This document shows positions 44,138-54,077 of a stretch of 64,000 nucleotides of DNA, piece after piece (within the stretch, counting starts at the first letter, position 1; every line of letters begins with the position of its first letter). The stretch is from the NCBI GenBank assembly GCA_030668485.1, contig DAOUTW010000017.1:1-64000 (forward strand). Direction: 5' to 3'. Both the position numbers and the translations under genes were made by a program. The notes below the pieces were generated by a model. It was not told where the DNA came from. It did not search any database and was given only the letters and a program-made list of their open reading frames with translations. This DNA is from Candidatus Zixiibacteriota bacterium. GTDB lineage: Bacteria > Zixibacteria > MSB-5A5 > GN15 > JAAZOE01.

Positions 44138-44307
44138 TTATTTAAACCATATTATAGATTTCTCGCCGCCCATTGGTGATGCCCTTGGGTGGAATAATGT
44201 TACCATATGGCAGCAAGAATGTCAAGTCAATAGTGGAGTATAATAGACATTAATACTGATGCGATCAGAGATCGCGGCCACGCATCACCATAGGATTACA
44301 ACACAAT

Positions 44308-44913
44308 TTATTTAATAAAAGACATCCCGAGAGTGAAACCAATCACTGTCGCCTCTTCGCTCACCGCCACTTCAGGTGCCAAGTACAATATGGTTTTATT
44401 GCCCGACTTAGCATAAAACGGAAAACCGGCGCTGAAGATGGTAATCGTGCCTTCCCCATCAGTGCGGCTGGCGAATGACCCGCCTATATAAAAGAGAACA
44501 CCCGCTTGATGTGAAAACTCCGCTTTTCGATAAATACTCATTCCCCCCAATACCGATGTGGTTCCGGTAACGCCGGTACCCATTAGCATTTGAACCCCTG
44601 CCCTCAACCCAAGTGAGAGCGGAACTGGGGAGATGTTTTGTTTAATTAGAAGATACTCTGAGATGATCGCGAAAGAGGATGGCTCGTTTCCCTTTGGGTT
44701 ACTAAATATTATGTCCAGATCGAAATTGCCCTTAATGGTGTTGCCTAATGAAAATCTCGCTCCATCGCCGGAAACGTCACTGTTATGGTAGTCAATTCTG
44801 GTGAATCCGAGGCCAAGGCTTGCACCGCTTTCACCCTGATCGAAGAAAACGGCCTGGCCATAGGTAGACGAAGCTAAAAGTACTAATGCAATGCATATCA
44901 CATATAATCTCAT
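44308..44913 (-). CDS. Outer-membrane beta-barrel-like secreted protein
   Basis: The 201-aa protein has a signal peptide (LYVICIALVLLASSTYGQ) and then alternating, Gly-rich strands (GASLGLGFTRIDYHNSDVSG, PLSLGLRAGVQMLMGTGVTG) typical of small outer-membrane barrels, ending in TLGMSFIK. GAGGG lies 7 nt upstream of the ATG at 44913; a TTG two codons earlier is less likely. It sits alone downstream of uvrB on the same strand. Specific role unknown. Confidence 0.65.
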   Translation of the reverse strand: MRLYVICIALVLLASSTYGQAVFFDQGESGASLGLGFTRIDYHNSDVSGDGARFSLGNTIKGNFDLDIIFSNPKGNEPSSFAIISEYLLIKQNISPVPLSLGLRAGVQMLMGTGVTGTTSVLGGMSIYRKAEFSHQAGVLFYIGGSFASRTDGEGTITIFSAGFPFYAKSGNKTILYLAPEVAVSEEATVIGFTLGMSFIK

Positions 44914-45001
44914 ATACAATCCCTCACAGAATATTAGTCGAAACCTCCCTCGTAAAACTTGGGACCTTCGGCAGGGGTTTCGACCTACGCGAAGCCTACC
45001 C

Positions 45002-47002
45002 CTACCGCCGACCTTTGGTCTTCTTCAACCGATCACGCAGGACTTTTATTTCGTCGCGGATTTGGGCGGCCATTTCGAATTCCAAATTCTCCGCCGCCTT
45101 GCGCATCGCCTTGATCATGAAATTCAGCTTGTCCTCGTTGGTCATGTCATCAAAATGACTCGGCTTTACGAAATCGGGCTCCACCTCGGTCTTGGTGTCG
45201 GCAAATGCCGTCGCCCGCATAATCTCCTCACGCGTCTTGCGAATCGACTCCGGCGTGATTCCATGTTCCTTGTTGTATGCCACCTGCTTCTCCCGCCGGC
45301 GGCCGGTTTCGGCAATCGCTTTGTTGATCGACTTGGTCATGACATCGGCATAATAAATAACTTTCCCGGCGGCATTACGCGCCGCCCGCCCCGATGTCTG
45401 AATCAATGCCGACGCCGACCGCAAAAAACCTTCCTTGTCGGCATCGAGGATAGCAACCAATGATACCTCCGGCAAATCAAGTCCTTCACGAAGCAGGTTG
45501 ATCCCGACCAAAACATCAAATTTATGCAGCCGCAGATCGCGGATAAGTTCGGTCCGATCAATGGTAGCGATCTCGCTGTGAAGATAATGCGCTTTGATAT
45601 TGAGCTTGACCAGGTAATCGGTCAAATCCTCCGACATCCGCTTGGTCAGAGTCGTCACCAATACCCGTTCCTGTTTCTTGACCCGGTCGCGGATTTCGGA
45701 GATCAAATCATCGACCTGATTCGTTACCGGCCTCACTTCGATCTCAGGATCGATCAACCCGGTGGGACGGATCACCTGCTCGACCACCACCCCTTCCGAT
45801 TTTTCAATCTCGAAATCGGCCGGGGTCGCCGACACAAAGATTACTTTCTTGATCAGCGATTCAAATTCGTCAAAATAGAGCGGCCGGTTATCCAGAGCCG
45901 ACGGCAGACGGAAACCATGCTCCACCAGCGTTTCCTTGCGCGACCGATCCCCGGCGAACATCCCGCGCACCTGTGGGATCGACTGATGCGACTCATCGAT
46001 AAATACCAGATAATCATCGGGGAAGAAATCGAGCAGTGTATACGGCCTATCCCCCGGCTCGCGGCCTGTCAGGTGGCGCGAATAATTTTCGATCCCGGAA
46101 CAATACCCGATCTCTTTCATCATCTCCAGATCATACCAGGTGCGCGAATCCAATCTTTGCGCCTCGAGCAGTTTATCGTTGGCCCTGAAGTATTGGAGCC
46201 GTTCTTCCAATTCCGCCTTGATTGAGACGTATGCCTTCTCCAGTTGTGGCGCGGTGGTAACAAAATGCTTAGCCGGATATACGGCAACCCGCTGTTTTTC
46301 CTCAAGGATTTCTCCGGAAACGGGATTAAACGTCGTCAGCTTTTCAATCAGATCACCGAACATCTCAATCCGCAGGGCGTTTTCCATATATGACGGGATC
46401 AGTTCGATGGTATCGCCTCGCACCCGAAAATTGCCGCGCGAAAAGTCGATATCGTTGCGATTATAATGAATATCGATCAGCGACCGGATCATCTCATCAC
46501 GGTCGATCTCCTGCCCCACTTCCAGAAAGAGCAACAGTTCCTTATAATCCTTAGGCGACCCCAATCCATAAATACACGATACCGAGGCGATAATCACGAC
46601 ATCGTTGCGCTCCAGCAACGCCGATGTCGCCCGAAGTCTCAGGCGGTCGATATCGTCATTCATCGAGGTATCTTTTTCGATGAAGGTATCGGTGCCGGGG
46701 AGATACGCCTCCGGTTGATAATAATCGTAATAGCTGATAAAAAACTCGACGGCGTTATTCGGGAAAAACGCCTTCATTTCGCCGAAAAGCTGAGCCGCCA
46801 GGGTCTTGTTGTGAGACAGGATCAAGGCTGGCTTGTTATAGCGAGCGATGACATTCGCCATCGTAAAGGTCTTGCCCGACCCGGTTACCCCCAGGAGGGT
46901 CTGGAATTTCTGATTCTGCTCCACCCCTCGGACCAGTTGCTCAATCGCCTCGGGCTGATCACCCCGGGGCTCAAAATTCGAAACCAGTTGAAATTTCTCC
47001 AT
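45002..47002 (-). CDS. uvrB: Excinuclease ABC subunit B
   Basis: UvrB is the damage-verifying helicase-like subunit of nucleotide excision repair. The 666-aa sequence shows Walker [16 protein letters not shown], the beta-hairpin [12 protein letters not shown], the DEAD-type box DESHQS, motif [11 protein letters not shown] and a C-terminal UVR domain ([20 protein letters not shown]) that contacts UvrC/UvrA. All regions are complete and the length is standard. The ATG at 47002 starts [16 protein letters not shown], the usual N-terminus; six extra upstream codons are unlikely. It appears monocistronic. Confidence 0.97.
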   Translation of the reverse strand: MEKFQLVSNFEPRGDQPEAIEQLVRGVEQNQKFQTLLGVTGSGKTFTMANVIARYNKPALILSHNKTLAAQLFGEMKAFFPNNAVEFFISYYDYYQPEAYLPGTDTFIEKDTSMNDDIDRLRLRATSALLERNDVVIIASVSCIYGLGSPKDYKELLLFLEVGQEIDRDEMIRSLIDIHYNRNDIDFSRGNFRVRGDTIELIPSYMENALRIEMFGDLIEKLTTFNPVSGEILEEKQRVAVYPAKHFVTTAPQLEKAYVSIKAELEERLQYFRANDKLLEAQRLDSRTWYDLEMMKEIGYCSGIENYSRHLTGREPGDRPYTLLDFFPDDYLVFIDESHQSIPQVRGMFAGDRSRKETLVEHGFRLPSALDNRPLYFDEFESLIKKVIFVSATPADFEIEKSEGVVVEQVIRPTGLIDPEIEVRPVTNQVDDLISEIRDRVKKQERVLVTTLTKRMSEDLTDYLVKLNIKAHYLHSEIATIDRTELIRDLRLHKFDVLVGINLLREGLDLPEVSLVAILDADKEGFLRSASALIQTSGRAARNAAGKVIYYADVMTKSINKAIAETGRRREKQVAYNKEHGITPESIRKTREEIMRATAFADTKTEVEPDFVKPSHFDDMTNEDKLNFMIKAMRKAAENLEFEMAAQIRDEIKVLRDRLKKTKGRR

Positions 47003-47330
47003 AGTCTTACAATAAAACAAAATATTGCCCGAATTCCAATCACAACCTCACGTCCGAGAACTGACCCGCACATTTCTCCCCAAAATACAGACAAGGTGGT
47101 CAGGTCTCACCCGCATCGCTATAAGCCTCTATCACAAACTAAGTTCCGACAGTAATTAAAATCAAAGTTAAATAGAACTCCCGCCCTCCTTTCAGGTATA
47201 AAGAGAGACAATTTAACGGACGGTGCAAAGATATGGCCCGAGGACAGATTTTGCTTGACTTGTAGCGTATGGTGATTACCTTCTATGTCTAAACTCTACT
47301 CTGGTTGAAGTCTATGGAGGATTTGTGCTT
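47003..47330 (+). other. Divergent intergenic region and rplU leader
   Basis: Over 300 bp between uvrB and rplU. A TTGACT hexamer near 47253 could be a -35 element for the rplU operon, but a -10 at proper spacing is not clear. GGAGG at 47316-47320 is the rplU ribosome site. No gene or strong stem-loop is seen. Confidence 0.45.
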
Positions 47331-47648
47331 ATGTATGCTGTGATTGAAACTGGCGGAACTCAATTTACGATTGAAGAAGGTCACCAGATCAAGGTTCCGC
47401 GAATCGAAGGTACGGTCGGTGACAAGATTACTCTGGATAAGGTACTTATCATCTCTGATGGCGATGAACCGAAAATCGGCGTCCCATTTCTTGAGAATGC
47501 GACAGTCGATGCGGAATTGACAGCTCAGGACAAAGCGGATAAGGTGACGATTTACAAATATAAACGCCGCACCAAATATCGCCGCACAAAAGGCCATCGG
47601 CAACCGTTCACGGAGCTAAAAATATTGAAAATAAACGCCCCGGCGTAG
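47331..47648 (+). CDS. rplU: 50S ribosomal protein bL21
   Basis: The 105-aa protein starts MYAVIETGGTQFTIEEGHQI and has the bL21 C-terminal signature YKYKRRTKYRRTKGHRQPFT. It binds 23S rRNA in the large subunit. A GTG two codons earlier could also be used; GGAGG is 4 nt from that GTG and 10 nt from the ATG. In most bacteria rplU is followed by rpmA (bL27). Here bamA follows after 11 bp and rpmA is absent from the window, an unusual link between ribosome and outer-membrane assembly genes. Confidence 0.95.
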   Translation: MYAVIETGGTQFTIEEGHQIKVPRIEGTVGDKITLDKVLIISDGDEPKIGVPFLENATVDAELTAQDKADKVTIYKYKRRTKYRRTKGHRQPFTELKILKINAPA

Positions 47649-47659
47649 TTCGGAAATTA

Positions 47660-50017
47660 ATGGACATAATAATAAGCAGGGAAAAGCTGATCGGTCGACT
47701 GCTACCTATCATCATCTGGGTCGCGGTCTTTTTGGTTATTTCCGGACAGGCAATCGCCCAGCAATATAACATCGTCGATATCAAAGTGGCCGGCACCGTT
47801 CATGCCTCGGAAAAAATGGTCAAGAACGTGGCCGCCCTCAAACTCGGAACGGAACTGACCGGAACCATACTCCAGGAAGCGGTCCGAACCCTGTTTGCCA
47901 AAGGGATATTCAAGGATATCTCAATTGATGTCGAACAGATCACGGCGGGAGTCGTGGTCACGATTAATGTCGTCGAATATCCATTGCTATCCGGTATCGG
48001 TTTCAAGGGAAATAAGAAGATCAAGGAAAAAGACCTCAAGGAATTGATCCGTCTGGCCCCCAACGGCTATATTGCCGATCACCTGCTGATGCAGGCCCGA
48101 AGTAAAATCGAAGCGGAGTATATGACCAAAGGATATTTTCTGGCCCAGGCAATCCCGGAACTGAATTATGCGCCCGATTCGGCCACGGCCGAACTGATTT
48201 TCAATATCAATGAATTCAGCAAGGTAAAAGTTAAAAAGGTCATCCTCACCGGCACCGAACGACTCAAGGCCAAGGATGTCGTCAAGAAAATGTCCAACCG
48301 CAAACGCGGTTTACTGAAGTCATCCGATTTCAAAAAAGAAAAGTATCCCGAGGATAAAGAAAAGATCATCGACTATTGTAATAAATTCGGATTTGTCGAC
48401 GCCTACATTGTATCCGATTCCTTCGTCATCGACACCACCGCCAACCGTATGACAATCTTTATTGAACTCTACGAGGGACCTCAATATTATTTCGGTCAAA
48501 CCTCTTTTGCGGGCAACGAAATTTATGACGATGAACTGCTGACCAAAGCTTTAAGCTTCGAATCCGGCGAAATATTCGATGAGGAAAAATCGGAGGAATC
48601 AATCGGTGAGTTGTACGGCGCTTACCATGAAAAAGGGTATCTCCATGCCCGCATTCTCGACAACCGCCGCACCCGGGATACAACTATCGATATTGAATAT
48701 GCCGTAACCGAGGGGCTGCCCTCCGAGGTCCGGCTAATCGATATCGTCGGCAACACCAAAACCAAGGAAAAAATAATCAGGCGCGAGTTGATGATCCGCC
48801 CCGGCGAAACTTTTCGCCGTTCGGCTCTGATGCGCTCTTTACGCGAGGTCATGCAGCTCAACTATTTCGGAGATGTGGTCCCCGATGTGCGCGACCTCCC
48901 CTCCGGTGACGTGGATCTCGTTATAAAGGTCGAGGAAAAACCGACCGGCCAGGTTTCGGCTGGCGCCGGTTATTCCGGTCAGGACAAACTGGTCGGTACT
49001 TTCGGTCTCGGCATTCCCAATTTCAGAGGCAACGGGCAAAATTTAAGCCTCAATGTCGATTTCGGTTCCAACCGTAATTCGATCTCGATCGGATTTACCG
49101 AACCGTGGTTTCTCGGCACCCCGACCTCGGTCGGCGGCGATGTCTATAATCTCAACCGCCGCTGGTATAGCGATTTCACCGAAGGTCGCCGCGGCGGCGC
49201 CCTGCGGCTTGGCCGCCGTCTTAGATGGCCGGACAACTATTTTAAGACCTACTGGCAGTATCGTCTTGAGGATGTCAAATATTATGACTTCTCCGATACT
49301 TATCTCATGCAAAATGGCGACTCCCTGGTCAATTCCGACGGGCAATCACAGTATGTAATCCGGGATAACTCATTGCAAAGCTACGGCGAAAAATGGCTGC
49401 GAACCTCGGCGGTTTCAATGACAGTAGAACGCGACAGCAGGGACCTGCCGATCTTCGCGACCCAGGGTTCGCGTATCAGCTATACAGCCGAAATCGCCGG
49501 CGGAATCTTCGGCGGCGAATGGAACTATTACAAACACATGTTCAATGCCCAGAAATACATCCCCCTCGGCTCAGGAATCGCCTTGGTGGGAAAAGTTCGT
49601 TTTGGATACATCAGTGCCACCAACAACGATAAGATTCCCTACTCGGAACGCTTCACCCCAGGCGGCACTGACCCCGATGGGATTATTCGCGGTTATCCCG
49701 ATGCCTCACTGACACCGCGCAATTCGAGCGGAGCTCTCCTGGGAGGTATGGCGGAAGGGATTTATAACCTGGAAATCCAGTTCCCGATTCTCACCGGCCA
49801 GATGTACGCCCTGGCTTTTGCCGATGCCGGATCATCCTGGATCAGCAAGAAAAACATAAAACCATTTTCCGGTCTTTATCGCGGCGCCGGCTTCGGCTTC
49901 CGCCTGGTGGTTCCCGGCGTTGGCGTTATCGGCTTCGATTTCGGTTATGCGCTTGATGAGGCCTTCAATGAGGAATCTGGATGGCGACCGCATTTCCAAA
50001 TCGGACAGGGTTTTTAA
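47660..50017 (+). CDS. bamA: Outer membrane protein assembly factor BamA
   Basis: This 785-aa Omp85 protein inserts beta-barrel proteins into the outer membrane. It has a signal/anchor segment (IIIWVAVFLVISGQAIAQ), five POTRA-type repeats up to about residue 420 (for example YNIVDIKVAGTVHASEKMVK and RLIDIVGNTKTKEKIIRREL) and a C-terminal barrel. The barrel includes GGTDPDGIIRGYPDASLTPR, equivalent to the VRGF/Y loop motif of Omp85 proteins. The protein ends GWRPHFQIGQGF with the terminal Phe expected of a barrel. It is followed by skp and lpxD, the classical envelope-assembly operon. Confidence 0.96.
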   Translation: MDIIISREKLIGRLLPIIIWVAVFLVISGQAIAQQYNIVDIKVAGTVHASEKMVKNVAALKLGTELTGTILQEAVRTLFAKGIFKDISIDVEQITAGVVVTINVVEYPLLSGIGFKGNKKIKEKDLKELIRLAPNGYIADHLLMQARSKIEAEYMTKGYFLAQAIPELNYAPDSATAELIFNINEFSKVKVKKVILTGTERLKAKDVVKKMSNRKRGLLKSSDFKKEKYPEDKEKIIDYCNKFGFVDAYIVSDSFVIDTTANRMTIFIELYEGPQYYFGQTSFAGNEIYDDELLTKALSFESGEIFDEEKSEESIGELYGAYHEKGYLHARILDNRRTRDTTIDIEYAVTEGLPSEVRLIDIVGNTKTKEKIIRRELMIRPGETFRRSALMRSLREVMQLNYFGDVVPDVRDLPSGDVDLVIKVEEKPTGQVSAGAGYSGQDKLVGTFGLGIPNFRGNGQNLSLNVDFGSNRNSISIGFTEPWFLGTPTSVGGDVYNLNRRWYSDFTEGRRGGALRLGRRLRWPDNYFKTYWQYRLEDVKYYDFSDTYLMQNGDSLVNSDGQSQYVIRDNSLQSYGEKWLRTSAVSMTVERDSRDLPIFATQGSRISYTAEIAGGIFGGEWNYYKHMFNAQKYIPLGSGIALVGKVRFGYISATNNDKIPYSERFTPGGTDPDGIIRGYPDASLTPRNSSGALLGGMAEGIYNLEIQFPILTGQMYALAFADAGSSWISKKNIKPFSGLYRGAGFGFRLVVPGVGVIGFDFGYALDEAFNEESGWRPHFQIGQGF

Positions 50018-50057
50018 AATCATGAAATTAAGCAAGTCTCAGATCAAGGAGAAAAAA

Positions 50058-50576
50058 ATGTCCAGATTTTTCACCGTTTTTATTCTCAGTATCGGTATCT
50101 TAGCCCTTCTCAGCGGGACGGTGCTGGCCCAGAAGGCCGCTTTTATTGATTCCGAAAAAATTCAGGCCAACTACAAAGAGTGGGTCAAAGCTCAGGAACA
50201 GTTCAATACCGAATTCAAAGCATGGGAAGATGAAGCGGCTCAAATGGAACAGGATTTGCGCCAATTGTATGATGAGTATGAAAGACAGAAACTGATCCTC
50301 TCGGCCGACAATAAACTTGAGCGCGAGGCAATTATCGGTGCCAAAGAACAGGCCCTGGCCTCTTTCACCCGCGACATCTCGTCACCCGGCGGCAAGGCGG
50401 AAAAAAGAATGAACACCCTGGTCAAACCGTTATATGAAAAAATCACTGCCGCCATCGAAACAGTCGCCATCGAAGAGGATTATGACTTTGTCTTTAACTC
50501 GGCCGGACTGGCCTATGCCAAGAAAGACCTCGATATCACCGACAAAGTGATAGAAATTCTCGAAAGCGGCGAGTAG
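50058..50576 (+). CDS. skp: OmpH/Skp family periplasmic chaperone
   Basis: The 172-aa product has a signal peptide (FILSIGILALLSGTVLAQ), then KAAFIDSEKIQANYKEWVKA and a long coiled-coil hairpin (EDEAAQMEQDLRQLYDEYER), ending in a beta strand region YDFVFNSAGLAYAKKDLDIT. This is the Skp/OmpH fold that holds unfolded outer-membrane proteins. AAGGAG sits 7 nt before the ATG at 50058; an ATG at 50022 lacks a signal-peptide-like start. It lies between bamA and lpxD and probably hands clients to BamA. Confidence 0.92.
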   Translation: MSRFFTVFILSIGILALLSGTVLAQKAAFIDSEKIQANYKEWVKAQEQFNTEFKAWEDEAAQMEQDLRQLYDEYERQKLILSADNKLEREAIIGAKEQALASFTRDISSPGGKAEKRMNTLVKPLYEKITAAIETVAIEEDYDFVFNSAGLAYAKKDLDITDKVIEILESGE

Positions 50577-50578
50577 TC

Positions 50579-51601
50579 TTGTCGTACACTCTTAAGGATC
50601 TGGCGGCGCAATTAGACGCCGCCTTTACCGGCGACGGCGATATTGTCATCGATTCGGCAGCTCCGATCGAATCGGCCCGGGCCGGACAAATTACTTTTCT
50701 GTCAAATCCGGCTTATAAGAAATATCTGGAAACAACCAAAGCCGCGGTCATTGTCGTTTCACCAAATATGACCATCGATCATTGCGCTACCATCGTCAGT
50801 GAAACTCCTTACCTGACCTTCTCAGGAATTATCGACCTGCTTTATCCCCCCACCTATGGCGAAAACTGGGGAATCCATCCCGCCGCGATTATAGCCGACT
50901 CGGCGGTGATCCCGGCAAAGGCAGAAATCGGCCCCCATGTGGTAATTGAGGATGAGGCGGCCATCGGTGAGGGGACGGTCATAAAAGCCGGATCGTTTAT
51001 CGGCAAAAAAACCGTAATCGGAAAAAACAGTCGGATTGCACCTAACGTGACCCTCATGCATGAATGCAAAATCGGAAACAATGTTATCATTCATGGCGGA
51101 GCTGTAATCGGTTCCGATGGTTTCGGTTTCGCCCCCACCGAACCGGGGCAGGAGTACAAAAAAATTCGCCAGGTCGGATGGGTTGAAATCGACGACAACG
51201 TCGAAATCGGCGCCAATGTCACCATCGACCGCGGCGCAATCGGCCCGACAGTCATCGAGCGCGGCGTCAAGATCGACAACCTGGTCATGATCGCGCACAA
51301 TGTGCGTGTCGGTGAAAATTCTATTATAGTAGCCCAGGTCGGCATTTCAGGATCGACCAAACTGGGTAAATCGGTTATCCTTGCCGGTCAGGCCGGACTG
51401 GCGGGACATCTCGAAATCGGTGACGGCGCCATCGTCGCAGCTCAGGCGGGAGTTGCCAAATCGCTTGAAGGCGGCAAGGTCTACACCGGCTCTCCGACGC
51501 GCCCTCTGATGGAGACACGCCGTATCGACGCCGCCCTCCGCCACCTCCCGGAACTGCTGAAACGCGTTAGCGCACTGGAAAAGAAACCTAAAGACGAGTA
51601 A
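50579..51601 (+). CDS. lpxD: UDP-3-O-acylglucosamine N-acyltransferase
   Basis: LpxD adds the second acyl chain in lipid A synthesis. The 340-aa protein has the N-terminal uridine-binding domain (AAQLDAAFTGDGDIVIDSAA, SNPAYKKYLETTKAAVIVV) followed by left-handed beta-helix hexapeptide repeats (VIPAKAEIGPHVVIEDEAAI, ITIGxxN-type turns), with the catalytic His in LVMIAHNVRVGENS and the AGHLEIGDGAIV block. A TTG start 2 bp after skp fits the family N-terminus. Its presence shows lipid A is made. A terminator follows, closing the operon. Confidence 0.95.
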   Translation: MSYTLKDLAAQLDAAFTGDGDIVIDSAAPIESARAGQITFLSNPAYKKYLETTKAAVIVVSPNMTIDHCATIVSETPYLTFSGIIDLLYPPTYGENWGIHPAAIIADSAVIPAKAEIGPHVVIEDEAAIGEGTVIKAGSFIGKKTVIGKNSRIAPNVTLMHECKIGNNVIIHGGAVIGSDGFGFAPTEPGQEYKKIRQVGWVEIDDNVEIGANVTIDRGAIGPTVIERGVKIDNLVMIAHNVRVGENSIIVAQVGISGSTKLGKSVILAGQAGLAGHLEIGDGAIVAAQAGVAKSLEGGKVYTGSPTRPLMETRRIDAALRHLPELLKRVSALEKKPKDE

Positions 51602-51631
51602 AACCGATTATTATAAACAGGTTTAATAAAT

Positions 51632-51659
51632 CCCGCCGAAACTCCCCGCGGGTTTTTTT
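51632..51659 (+). terminator. Terminator closing the rplU-bamA-skp-lpxD operon
   Basis: CCCGC and GCGGG form the stem, followed by seven T residues, 30 bp after the lpxD stop codon. Confidence 0.78.
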
Positions 51660-51804
51660 ATGCTTTATAAATCGACGTTGATGCCTCTGCCTGACTCTAC
51701 CCAAACGGGCGCTCGCGCCACAGAGTCTTCCGGAGATTCGTTATCTACCCCGCATAAAAAAACCGGGCATATACAACAAGGTCATCCACTGCCCCATTTC
51801 AACC

Positions 51805-53502
51805 TTATTCACCCCTGTAACCAGTCATTGTCCGAATCATTTCAACATGAGTCCGCGCTCGCCAATCGGTGTAGTCCTCAAGGCTTCTCCCCCGCCAGAT
51901 TAGATCGGGCTGCGGCAAGAGAGTACTGTCGGGGATCGTGTCGACCTTGAATAATATTCCCTGAGGACGAAGATAATGATCCCCACGAGGAGTATAGCTT
52001 AATCGATAGTCGATATAAGCCGGTCCGCATTCGGTCAACAGGCGGTTAACAATCGATTGATATAACAACTCCAACCTGCCAGCATCGAAATCACCGCCGC
52101 TTTCAAAGATACCGATCTCCGTCAGAAAAGGCGGCACCAGATCGGCGATTTTGGCATAAAGGTCCGGATATACGTTTTCGATCGTCTTATAATACCAACT
52201 CCTTCGCAAAAGCTCTTTATCGATAAACCTTAAATCTGTACGAACCCCCTCAGCCTGCTGGAGGTAAAACGCCTGCGCGTGATGATCCCATAACTCAGAC
52301 ATAATCACCGCTCCGGAATCGGCCGAACGTCCGATATTCAGGGCATAGTCTTCCGGCAATGTGTAGTCGGCCTTATAATTCTCATCCCATACCGCCCATA
52401 TTTGCCAAACCAGCAGCAGGAACGCCACAAGGGGAAGGATATGCCTGACTTTTACAAAACTACTCACAAAGAAAAGACCGACAATCGCCAGGAGTGCCAG
52501 AGAGGCGATGGTCAGTAAATAGTAACTATCGATATCGGGAATGGAGTAATTGACTCCCAGAAAAATATTAACGACCATAACCGGCAAAAGTAGCCACAGA
52601 ATGATCCTCGCCCGCTGCCAGAGGTAATACAATCCGGCAACCGCAAACGGCAGAAACAGGAATGGAAACTGACGCCCGATAATGCCGATAAAGAGCTTGA
52701 AATTTTGCCATAACTCACCCATTTGCCCGGTGAAAGCCCAGACCTGAAATTGCCATCCGGACAGATGACGCAGAAAATTCTCCCAGGTGGTTACATCTCC
52801 CCAGTTTGCAATCGGCAAAGGTTCCACCGCGGCTCGAATCGGCAGAACCGCATATATGGTAAGGGGTATAACAAACGCAAGGATAGCCGCTACTGAAATT
52901 TTCAATCGCGACATATGCCGGGTCGAAAGAAAGGATACCAGAATCAAACCGGGAACCAGTTGCACACTACTCATATGATTGCACAGCGACAAACCTGCCA
53001 GATACCACGCCAAAATAATATACTTGCTTCGGCCAGCATTATTATTGTTATAAATTGCCATCACTGCGGTCAGGACAACCGCCAGGTTGATCAGCAGAGC
53101 CAACCCGTAGACCTCATTGGTCACCCCCTGTGCAGCCACGACAGGAGATAAAAAGAGAATCAAAGTCGTTAGCGCAGTCGCAATATTATATTGGTCGTTT
53201 TCCGAGAAATGCCTTTTTCTGATGGTCGCTATCAGGCAATAAAAAAGATATCCGGCCAGAGCATTGACAAGTCCGGCAAAGACCGTCACTCCGGTAATTG
53301 GGCGGTTGAACAACTGCGCCACCGGCGCGGTCAGAATGATATAAAGAGGATAGCCGGTCGGATGCGGAACTCCCAGAGTGTACGAACAGAGGGCCAACTC
53401 GCCGGAGTCGATAAAAGCCAACCCCGGATATCGAATCAGAAAATAATAAACCGCCAGCAGGATAAACAGAATCCAGCCGGCGGTATCAGGTAGTTTTCTC
53501 AT
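51805..53502 (-). CDS. DUF2723 family polytopic membrane protein (glycosyltransferase-like)
   Basis: The 565-aa protein has about ten membrane segments in its first 380 residues and a soluble C-terminal domain. The DUF2723 hallmark is near the start: YPGLAFIDSGELALCSYTLG then VPHPTGYPLY, resembling the DE/DxD-type first loop of GT-C glycosyltransferases such as protein O-mannosyltransferases. Such proteins are common in Bacteroidota and related FCB phyla and are thought to transfer sugars outside the membrane. The open frame extends upstream through ssb, but the ATG at 53502 gives the right N-terminus and leaves a 13-bp gap after ssb. Confidence 0.85.
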   Translation of the reverse strand: MRKLPDTAGWILFILLAVYYFLIRYPGLAFIDSGELALCSYTLGVPHPTGYPLYIILTAPVAQLFNRPITGVTVFAGLVNALAGYLFYCLIATIRKRHFSENDQYNIATALTTLILFLSPVVAAQGVTNEVYGLALLINLAVVLTAVMAIYNNNNAGRSKYIILAWYLAGLSLCNHMSSVQLVPGLILVSFLSTRHMSRLKISVAAILAFVIPLTIYAVLPIRAAVEPLPIANWGDVTTWENFLRHLSGWQFQVWAFTGQMGELWQNFKLFIGIIGRQFPFLFLPFAVAGLYYLWQRARIILWLLLPVMVVNIFLGVNYSIPDIDSYYLLTIASLALLAIVGLFFVSSFVKVRHILPLVAFLLLVWQIWAVWDENYKADYTLPEDYALNIGRSADSGAVIMSELWDHHAQAFYLQQAEGVRTDLRFIDKELLRRSWYYKTIENVYPDLYAKIADLVPPFLTEIGIFESGGDFDAGRLELLYQSIVNRLLTECGPAYIDYRLSYTPRGDHYLRPQGILFKVDTIPDSTLLPQPDLIWRGRSLEDYTDWRARTHVEMIRTMTGYRGE

Positions 53503-53515
53503 AGATCTGACGCTT

Positions 53516-53938
53516 TTAGAACGGCAGGTCGTCGTCCCCATCCTCGAGGTTACCCGGAGGCGCCGGCGGTGGTTCCGACGGTCCGCTATCGGACTGGGCG
53601 CCGCCGCCGCGTCCGCCGAGGAACTGCATTCTCTGGCCGACAATTTCGCTTATATAGCGTTTGACGCCGTCCTTGTCATCGTAGCTGCGATTCTGGATTC
53701 GGCCTTCAATATAAACCGAACTGCCTTTGTGCAGGTATTCCTTGGCAATCTCCGCCTGGCGGCTCCAAAGAATAATCCGGTGCCATTCGGTCCGTTCCTG
53801 CATTTGACCGTCTTTGTCTTTCCATTTTTCGGTGGTGGCGATATTGAAATTAGCAACCGCCGACCCCGAAGAAGTGTACCTGAGCTCCGGATCGGCCCCC
53901 AGGTTACCTATCAGAATAGCTTTGTTTATCGAAGCCAT
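53516..53938 (-). CDS. ssb: Single-stranded DNA-binding protein
   Basis: SSB coats single-stranded DNA and recruits repair and replication partners. The 140-aa sequence has the OB fold ([56 protein letters not shown]) and a Gly/Ser/Pro-rich tail ending in the conserved acidic tip DDDLPF. The ATG at 53938 follows GGAGGGG and starts MASINKAIL, as in most SSBs. It is 13 bp upstream of the DUF2723 gene on the same strand. Confidence 0.96.
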   Translation of the reverse strand: MASINKAILIGNLGADPELRYTSSGSAVANFNIATTEKWKDKDGQMQERTEWHRIILWSRQAEIAKEYLHKGSSVYIEGRIQNRSYDDKDGVKRYISEIVGQRMQFLGGRGGGAQSDSGPSEPPPAPPGNLEDGDDDLPF

Positions 53939-54077
53939 AGCTCCCCTCCAAAAAATATTTTGACCCAATATAGAGTACGACGTATCAGTTGTCAATATTG
54001 GTCCCCCCCAAGAATATCACAATTTGGTTGCTCGATTGGATAAAAAGCGTATATTTTCAGGCTGAAGGGGAAATATA

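Noticed and set aside
47253-47290. Sigma-70-type promoter upstream of rplU
   Set aside because: TTGACT is present but the next -10-like hexamer (TTCTAT) is about 20 bp away, and the promoter consensus of this organism is unknown.
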